Shown here: positions 33,025 to 33,086 of the stretch, one piece after another | Numbering within the stretch: position 1 is the first letter of the stretch | How the letters are laid out: the number at the start of each line of letters is the position of its first letter | Source of the DNA: Methylobacter sp. | GTDB taxonomy: Bacteria > Pseudomonadota > Gammaproteobacteria > Methylococcales > Methylomonadaceae | Direction: 5' to 3' | DNA length: 33,086 nucleotides | Assembly: GCA_030699385.1 (NCBI GenBank) | Contig: JAUYMY010000016.1 | Location: forward strand, 1-33,086 | Made by a program: the position numbers and the translations under genes | The notes under the pieces: model-generated | Databases searched by the model: none | The model's input: the letters and a program-made list of their open reading frames with translations, nothing else | What the model was told of the DNA's origin: nothing

Positions 33025-33086
33025 ATGACATCACGCCGCTATCAACCCGTATTAAACCGTCAGCAAGAAATGCTGCTGCCGCCTTG
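33025..33086 (+). mobile_element. Start of a transposase gene (IS1182-like), cut by the window end
   Basis: The ATG at 33025 opens MTSRRYQPVLNRQQEMLLPP, close to the opening I recall for IS1182-type transposases (RYQPGLNREQ-x-MLLPP). Only 20 codons are in the window. The sequence before it (32950-33024) contains TTTATAATATGC, a possible promoter, and may include the IS left end, but no terminal repeat could be set without the other end. Confidence 0.55.

Overview
The window looks like a chromosomal segment of a gammaproteobacterium of moderate GC content. The uvrA / YajR-type MFS / ssb block, the tamA-tamB pair and the scattered palindromic 'TCCCACGCTCCAG'-type repeats would suit a methanotroph-like Methylococcales genome. 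That placement is inference from gene style: no methane-oxidation gene or rRNA is present.

Layout. (1) 190-849 (+): a HAD phosphatase. (2) 871-6750 (-): the most striking locus. A LuxR-type regulator with two degenerate receiver-like domains is followed by three small Sec-exported proteins, a standalone C39 (double-glycine-type) peptidase, an outer-membrane barrel with an N-terminal coiled coil, and a fourth small exported protein, ending at a clear terminator. All four small proteins carry the same element just after the signal peptide, (M/L)-D-x-V-(T/S)-A-G, which resembles a double-glycine leader placed behind a Sec signal. Its parts recall the Pseudomonas Fap amyloid system (C39 peptidase FapD, barrel FapF), but the substrates look different. 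I propose a Fap-like secretion/fibre system in which the peptidase trims the substrates in the periplasm. (3) 6915-7522: IS debris and a first copy of a palindromic MITE-like repeat. (4) 7523-13882 (+): a PAS-PAS-AAA+-Fis sigma-54 activator, a near-perfect -24/-12 promoter, then an EmrB-like pump, an outer-membrane factor and an EmrA-like adaptor. (5) 13941-19537 (-): tamA-tamB. (6) 19859-23169 (-): a hybrid histidine kinase and an HD-GYP response regulator. (7) 23208-27244 (-): DUF1638, UroD-like methyltransferase, corrinoid protein and a RACo-like ferredoxin/ASKHA activator, joined to uvrA by a one-base overlap. (8) 27244-30072 (-) uvrA; then on + a small membrane protein, a YajR-type MFS and ssb with a terminator. 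(9) 32656-33086: repeats and the first codons of a transposase.

How parts may work together. The LuxR regulator probably controls the exported-protein operon. The sigma-54 activator very likely drives the efflux operon through the visible promoter. The corrinoid genes form a methyl-transfer module whose methyl donor and acceptor cannot be read from sequence; the RACo-like protein would reactivate its cobalamin. The kinase and HD-GYP pair would lower c-di-GMP in response to a PAS-sensed signal; any link to the exported-fibre locus is speculation.

Three ~130-140 bp copies and one ~30 bp fragment of a palindromic repeat lie at 7141-7282, 19547-19693, 23169-23198 and 25522-25652, several exactly at gene boundaries.
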